Positions 58,308 through 64,000 of a stretch of DNA of 64,000 bases are shown piece by piece. The stretch's first letter is position 1, and each line of letters begins with the position of its first letter. Location of the stretch: NCBI GenBank assembly GCA_947095585.1, contig OX352762.1:114792930-114856929 (forward strand), given 5' to 3'. The DNA comes from Nephrocerus scutellatus. Taxonomy: Eukaryota > Arthropoda > Insecta > Diptera > Pipunculidae. The notes beneath the pieces are model-generated. The model searched no databases. It was not told where the DNA came from and saw only the letters and a program-made list of their open reading frames with translations. The translations under genes and the position numbers were made by a program.

Positions 58308-59254
58308 GAAAGGTGCGCGGATCAATCCATGCGGAGCCCTCATGTAGCCAGCAACCCAATAGACCAAGCGGCGGTCTTTACTTTTCGTCCTGTGCTGCCC
58401 GTGGCGTAGTCATGGCTCTAATAGACAGCACTGCATGTTTGCTGTTGCACGTCTACGTCTCCCTATTGTTCTCCGCCCTTTTTTTGTTTTGTTTTTTGCC
58501 ACATAGTTTACCAACAACAACCGAGCGTTTTACAACAAGGGTTTTTTTTTTGCAATACACATGCTAATATTTTGCATACCCATCATCCTCGCTGTATGTA
58601 GGATGCACTTAGTGTTTCGTGGTTGGAAATGACTGGCACGAGACGTTGCGGTGATTGGTAATTTACTGCCATTATTGTTTCGTGCTTTTTATGAACTTTG
58701 CTGTGCGGTGCGACAAGTGAATTTCTCTCTCTTTTTGTGATTCACTTTTTAGAATTAAATAAAAAAACAAACGATATCTAATAGTCCATAAACGCTAAGG
58801 TTAAATGATGAGACAAGTTTTGTATTACAGGAGATTATCGCTCCACCCTCTTTAGGTGAAATTAATTGACTTCGTTACCCATTTTTTAAATTTTCTGTGT
58901 AAAGGCTGTCGATTGACTTCACGAGGTCTTAAGAACGAAACTTTACGTGCTTTTCTTTATTTTTGATTTATTTAATGATGACAACTGTTCACCGATTAAA
59001 AGCTGCGCAGTGATCCGATCATGAATGCCATTAGGTAGTCGTCTAGGACCATTATTTTTTATTACGAGTATTATTGGATATTACTGCTGCTTTACAATAA
59101 CAGTTACTGCATTTTTTAAACCCTGATTGCCAGACGTTTATTAAGATACAACCTGAAATTGGGCGGCTAGCTTCTTATAAATACATATGTTGCTAAGAAA
59201 ATAGTTTTAGTACACTTAACAGCGCCATCTGTAGATGAGTATAAGTAATAATGT

Positions 59255-60900
59255 ATATACAATTATGTAGTGAGCTTCGTAGTGAGTTAAATATAATTAG
59301 GTCAGAAGTACTGAGAAGAAAACCACAACACTTCAGTCAACATGCGTACAGAGCGGGCAGATCTACGGAAACCGCACTGTGGGAGCCGACGGAATGTATG
59401 GAAAGGTCCCTTGCTAGTAAGGAAATCGCGATATGCGCTTTTCTAGATATCGATAGAGGCGATTAGAATTGCTCTGGAGAGAAAGAAGGTAGGCAGCACA
59501 TGTGAGTTGCTGCGTACCAGAACAGCGGAAACCATAGTCGGGGATAAAACCATTATGGTGGGCATAACAAGACGATGCCCACAAGGAGGGGTAATGTCCT
59601 CCCTTTTGTGAAGCATCCTCGTAGATAAACTACTTCAGTTACTAGATGAGGCAGATACTTATGCCCAAGGCTACGCGGACGATATAGTCATCGTGGCAAA
59701 AGGGAACTTCTAGAAAGCGCTCTGTGATTTAATTCTAAACGGATTAACCATCACGAGCAGATGGTGCCTAGAAGTGGGACTCAGGGTAAAGTCAAACAAA
59801 ACCACACTAGTACTCTTCACCAATATAAGGAAGCTGGGACGAATGCACCCAGTTACCCTCAATGGAAAAGAAATCACTATCAGCAAAGAGGCTAAATACC
59901 TGGGACTAATATTTGATAGTAGACGGCTATGTAATAAACACCAAAAGGCAGTACTGCAAAAATCATAAAGAGCACTTATGGTGTTCAGAAGGGTGGCAGA
60001 AACATCCTGGGGAGTTAGTCCCAAGATAATGCACTGGATGTACACCATTATAGTTATTCAAATGATTACTTATGGAGCAGTGGCATTGGCGAAAAGAACC
60101 AAGCTAAGGAGCAGAAAAAGTGAATTGGAAAAAGTGCAGAGGATGGCCTGTGTTTTAATTACAGTGCCCTTGAGAACCTGCCCCACGGCGGGTATGGAGG
60201 CAATTCTTGGGCTACTCCCACTTCATATAGAGGTAGAGAGCAAATCCGAGGACACCAAGTTACGTTTGAGCAAGGTAGGTTGCTTAACGGACGCAAGGGC
60301 ATTAGTGGAATCACAATCCGTTAGCCAGCATGAAGTCAAAATGAGCACCAAGAAGGAATTCAGATATGAAACTGAATACCAGATATATCCGGAAGCCATA
60401 AAGTTGTATAGGGATGGATCAAAGAAAGCAGAAGGCACGGGTGCGGGAGTCCATGGACCAAGAACCAATTAGTCTGAAACAATGGGGCCGTACCTGAGCA
60501 TATTCCAGGTAGAAGTACATGCCATCGAAAGATGTGCTCACTTTAATCTGGAAAGAAACTACGTGAGGCAGGAAATAGCCATCATGCATCAAGCTGCGCT
60601 AAAAGCCGTAGATGCATTCCACATCATGTCAAGACTTGTCGAGGAGAGTAGGGCGACGCTAAACAGACTTGGCGAAGTAAACAAGGTACGCTTGTACTGG
60701 ATGCCGGGATACACTGGCATAGAAGGCAATGAAGCAGCGGATAGGCTCGCTAACAAAGTGAGAGAAACGGCTTGTAGGGTCAGAACCATTTCTGTGGCAT
60801 AGGGTACCTACCGCATAATACGGGTGGAGATCGTAGAATAGGAAAAGCAGCTGCTTCCGTAAGATGGAAAAATCTCCCAGGCCTAGGACTATTTACTTCG
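59255..60900 (+). mobile_element. LINE with RT and RNase H (I/LOA/R1 group)
   Basis: It reads QHAYRAGRSTETALWEPTEC and AICAFLDI (motif A, broken after DI), then in other frames VGSTCELLRTRTAETIVGDK, RRCPQGGVMSSLL and AQGYADDIVIVAKG (YADD intact, about 59660-59700). The thumb and connection follow: LRVKSNKTTLVLFTNIRKLG, EAKYLGLIFDSRRLCNKHQK and, from 59978, RRVAETSWGVSPKIMHWMYT and KVQRMACVLITVPLRTCPTA. RNase H (60400-60770): LYRDGSKKAEGTGAGV, IFQVEVHAIERC, a third site with SDSQ replaced by MHQA, and GNEAADRLANK. The C-terminal SVRWKNLPGLGL segment lies at 60855. No poly-A tail is clear. Inactive. Confidence 0.85.
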
Positions 60901-60904
60901 CAGT

Positions 60905-62800
60905 AAAGCAATCAATTGAATTTGCAATTCTTTGATTCTCATTCTACATCTTTGTCCCTTATTCACCCTTAAGGAGTGTGAAAAAAACCATCTTCCATAT
61001 ATGAGGGAGATTAGACTTTGAGGAAATCAATTGTCAACTCTCCGTGCATCCTTTTGTTTTTTTTTCATTATATAGTAAGGTATATGACGGATAGATCTTT
61101 ATGGCTTTGTCTACCTCTACATCACCACACCAACAGCAAGCATCCTTTGTGTCCTCTGTGGAAATCTTTTGCTTTCAATATTTCAACACACGATATAAGT
61201 AATTATCACACTTCCATTGTGGTGCATTCTTGTAGGAGTAACAAAACAAATAAGCAAAACAACAAAAAGCACCCTTACTTCCTCTCTGTTTGCAGAAAAA
61301 GAATGCAGAAAAAAAAGCAAACCCTTTCAACGTTATCTGCAATATCATGCATATTTACGGGTAGGTACGAGTATATGAATACGATAGTGCGATGACTGAC
61401 AGATTGACTTGCAATAAATATTAAGTGCAATGTGCAACAGACTGCGGTGCAAAGGAAAGGACGAAAATTTGAAATTGAATGGGGTTAGTGGAGGGTGAGT
61501 AAGATGCGAGCTAAAAACAAAAACCTATACGGATGAGGAGCAAAAACAAATGCACGCGAGGCGCAGGTGCAGGCGCACGCGGTCGGAAACGAACAAAAGG
61601 CAAAAAAGGACATAGAAATACCGCAAGATTATGAAATTTGTGGAAAATTTCAACAATACCATAGCGAGAGCATTCAGGATTTATGAAATCATTTTCACAC
61701 TACAAGAGACTCAGACGACTGCCGTATGAGTGCCCTCCGATCAGCTGCTACAGCTATGGGCTGGAATTACATGCTGCCGGTTTTCACTTCTTTTGACCAT
61801 TCACAAGAGCACAACAGCTCTTGGCTGGCTTATCATATTCTCGCATTCGTGGATACGCTGCTCTCGATGGCTCGTTTTGGGCGGCGACACCGACGACGAC
61901 GACGACGAACGACACAATGCACGGTTGGGTTAATTTTTCCCTTGGAATTCACTTTATTCTCTGCCATCTTTTATTAGTAGTTTTTCTTCTCGTTTTGGAC
62001 AGTTGAGAAAAAAATTCGGTCCATAGAAGGCATAGAATGAATGTGAATCTGAATGGGAGGGGAAGTAGAATGGTCCTATACTCGTATAAGCGTTGTAGCC
62101 GTTGTAGCGTTGAGCCTCTACAGCCTATTTCTTTATTAATATGTTCTATGGCGCACAAGGATACGACGTGCAGCTGCTGCGCATCCATCCTATCACACAA
62201 GGAAACAACGACTTACTCCCCCACAGCACAGCACACAGGACACAGCACACAGGAATTAATTTTCCAGCAGAAGTGTTTCATTAAAAATATGGGTGCAGCG
62301 AACTGGCGCTGCTGGAGCCGATTTTACAATTGTTCTCCGCTTGGGTTGGCTAGGACACATAAATGCTCTATATCCTCTCTATATTCGTGTGCAAAAGGAA
62401 TTAAAATAAAGGCATAAAACGAAAACGTCATGCACCACCCCAGCCAGCACCACAACCACAACACCGCCGTCACCATCACCACACCATCAAACTTACCCAG
62501 TCCATCAGCAACGAAACAAAAGGAAGAATCGCATCGAATATGCCTGCCACTCCACCTGTCTGAACCCACTCGGTTGTATTCATTCATTCATTCACTCAAA
62601 AGTTGTATTCACTCGTATATCCATCTGTAGCGCGACCGGCTACATCCCTCCCACATCCACAGATACAAATTAAACTGGTGAGTGAGGTTTGTGTGTGTGT
62701 TCGTGGGTGAGTAAAAATCCCGTACCGGCACGCAAACTACCAAAGAGACAATGAACCCCTCGTGGAAATAGACAGAAATCATGCAAACAAAAATCCCTGT
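60905..62800. other. Gene-free stretch
   Basis: Unique-looking, locally less AT-rich sequence with a GAC/ACG run at 61885-61904. The frames of 83-126 residues here (61018, 61726, 62037) are rich in simple sequence or lack motifs; none is called. Confidence 0.45.
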
Positions 62801-62805
62801 CTATA

Positions 62806-63190
62806 CAGGGTCCGGCCGATTAAAGTGTTACCAACTTCACGCTGCTGTATTTGCCAAACGGCTGATGACAGCGCGCTCATCTTATGATAATCGTTTTTTA
62901 CAAGTATATGGAAGCATATCGAATTCAAACAGTTTGATTGCACTGTTTTTGGCTGGAAAGTCAACTGGCTATTGTCAAACAGCTCCATCGTTTGAATGTG
63001 AATAAAATATTTGTATATCGGACCATCGCACGTTATAGAGATATTGGTAGCATTACAAAACGCCGAAGAAATGTCCTTCCAAAAACAGCAACAACGCCAG
63101 AGATGGTTCGCAAAGTGAAGGCAAGAAGCGAAATCGACGACAAAGTGCTCAAAATCTGGCAAAACATCTGCACGATAGAAATATCCGCCT
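62806..63190 (+). mobile_element. Tc1/mariner element, 5' part
   Basis: It starts after a TA (62804-62805) with CAGGGTCCGGCCGATTAAAG, TGTTACCAACTTCAC, a mariner-type inverted repeat. The transposase N-terminus then reads SLIALFLAGKS; after a frame break, QLAIVKQLHRLNVNKIFVYR, TIARYRDIGSITKRRRNVLP, KTATTPEMVRKVKARSEI. This is the paired helix-turn-helix DNA-binding region. The catalytic domain is missing: the element is cut at about 63190 where a reversed Helitron-like piece begins. It is a different lineage from the two mariners at 12390 and 47092. Confidence 0.78.
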
Positions 63191-63191
63191 G

Positions 63192-63433
63192 ATTGACGGA
63201 AAAATGAAGATCAATATATATATATATATAAATGTTCACGCTCACGCTGAAAGTCCATTCTAACTGTTAGTTAGTTGAAATCGGCCCAGTAGTTCCGAAG
63301 ATTACATCCTACACACAAACCAACATTACCTCGAATGTAACCTAGCGACTGAACGCAAAAATGTTGCGTACCGAGCAATGCAATGCAATCTCATAGAATG
63401 CGGGTACGCGAAGCTTTATATTATTAGTATAGA
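63192..63433 (-). mobile_element. Helitron-like element, reversed, with extra head block
   Basis: On the minus strand it starts TCTATACTAATAATATAAAG as at 37143, then has about 100 bp not found there (CTTCGCGTACCCGCATTCTA ... CGCTAGGTTACATTCG). It resumes AGGTAATGTTGGTTTGTGTG, GTAATCTTCGGAACTACTGG, GCCGATTTCAACTAACTAAC and AGAATGGACTTTCAGCGTGA. It ends in a TA run (63212-63230). The match to 37143 and 51660 is clear outside the extra block. Confidence 0.62.
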
Positions 63434-63435
63434 TG

Positions 63436-64000
63436 ACGAAAATACAGCCTTTTGATTTAGTAACACTTCGATCGACGGAGCCTGTATAATAAGTATCGTG
63501 CAAGCAGAATACATGACATCAGAGAAGCTGCTCCTGCTTTTCCAAGCCGACTTCGTCGATGGTGTTGGTGGTTGGTATAGATAGAAATACTAAGTTCGGG
63601 CGGTTGCTTCCTTCACGGCAACATAGTTGGTGATTTGAATGACACAAGAATGAAAACGAAACGAAAACGTGGCATTTGTACCCCCATTTTGGACGCAAAG
63701 AATTTGAAGTGAAACGGACGATTAAAAAAAAGATGAAACGAGAGCGCGCGAAACACGTGGATAACATTTTAGTTTTTCGAATGCCTTTAAAATTTCAAAT
63801 AAATTTCAACCCCTTTGATATGTACACTAATAGCTATAAATAGGCTTGGATAGTTGTGAATATATCTCTATATATTTATGTCGGGCTTTGACTGCAGTTT
63901 TAAGCTACTCCGTTCTTACTAACTTACGCTAACAACACCATTTGCAAAAAGATACTAAAACACCAAGAACAAATTAAAGAAATAAACACTACACCGGAAA
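63436..64000. other. Gene-free stretch
   Basis: No element or exon recognised. The minus-strand 82-residue frame at 63519-63767 has no motif. Confidence 0.45.

Larger units (their letters stand above)
55225..59250. other. Gene-free stretch with local duplications
   Basis: This is the longest transposon-free part of the window. It holds a TGGC run (56547-56583), a TTTG array with a 101-bp tandem duplication (57045-57271), an ATTA cluster (57490-57512) and a GA run (58290-58307). Frames such as 58313-58567 are chance. It could contain regulatory DNA, but nothing specific is shown. Confidence 0.5.

Noticed and set aside
1..64000. CRISPR arrays, operons, riboswitches or prophage-like systems
   Set aside because: No regularly spaced repeats with unique spacers, no dense same-strand genes and no ribosome binding sites; the sequence is clearly from an animal genome.

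Overview
This window looks like intronic or intergenic DNA of a higher fly. A tephritid fruit fly is my best guess, but the species cannot be fixed from the sequence. It is AT-rich, has fly-type splice signals, has no operon-like coding, and is full of decayed insect transposons: jockey-, CR1-, RTE- and I/LOA/R1-type LINEs, mariner elements, Helitron-like elements and a tRNA-derived SINE. No complete host gene, rRNA or free-standing tRNA gene is visible. Most open frames are chance frames or pieces of dead transposons.

Layout. 1-9.5 kb: mostly unique AT-rich DNA with a three-unit tandem repeat (1537-2000), a jockey-like LINE split by a SINE (2126-3100), a second SINE (5364-5546), a dispersed GC-rich repeat (5855-6077) and a small mariner derivative (6402-6707). 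9.6-23.7 kb: a LINE here called family F (9617-10920), a mariner lacking its first catalytic Asp (12390-13357), two more LINE remnants (15100-15690, 18046-19437), a possible solo LTR, and a LINE with ORF1, endonuclease and RNase H (21740-23670). 25.2-34.8 kb: three joined RTE pieces with GATG tails, an endonuclease/RT LINE (28895-30700), another RTE copy (32553-33745) and an RNase H LINE 3' end. 36.7-43.8 kb: a SINE 3' end, a nearly complete Helitron-like copy, two further family F copies (one per strand), a full SINE and the first block of a satellite. 46.8-55.2 kb: a foldback, an internally deleted irritans-like mariner, RT pieces, Helitron-like pieces and the main satellite block (54570-55222). 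59.2-63.4 kb: an RT/RNase H LINE, and a Tc1/mariner head joined to a reversed Helitron-like end.

Four short stretches have coding-like codon use or good splice signals without resembling a transposon, and may be host exons: 44652-44892 (+), 36948-37079 (-), 35651-35857 (-) and 31665-31844 (+). None could be matched to a gene.

The most interesting parts are the repeat families seen more than once inside this window: a roughly 120-160 bp satellite at two places in opposite orientation, a tRNA-derived SINE with a conserved internal hairpin and ATT tail (four copies), a GACGCGTG-rich repeat (three copies) and a Helitron-like family (five or more pieces). All homology statements come from reading the sequence by eye; no search was run.
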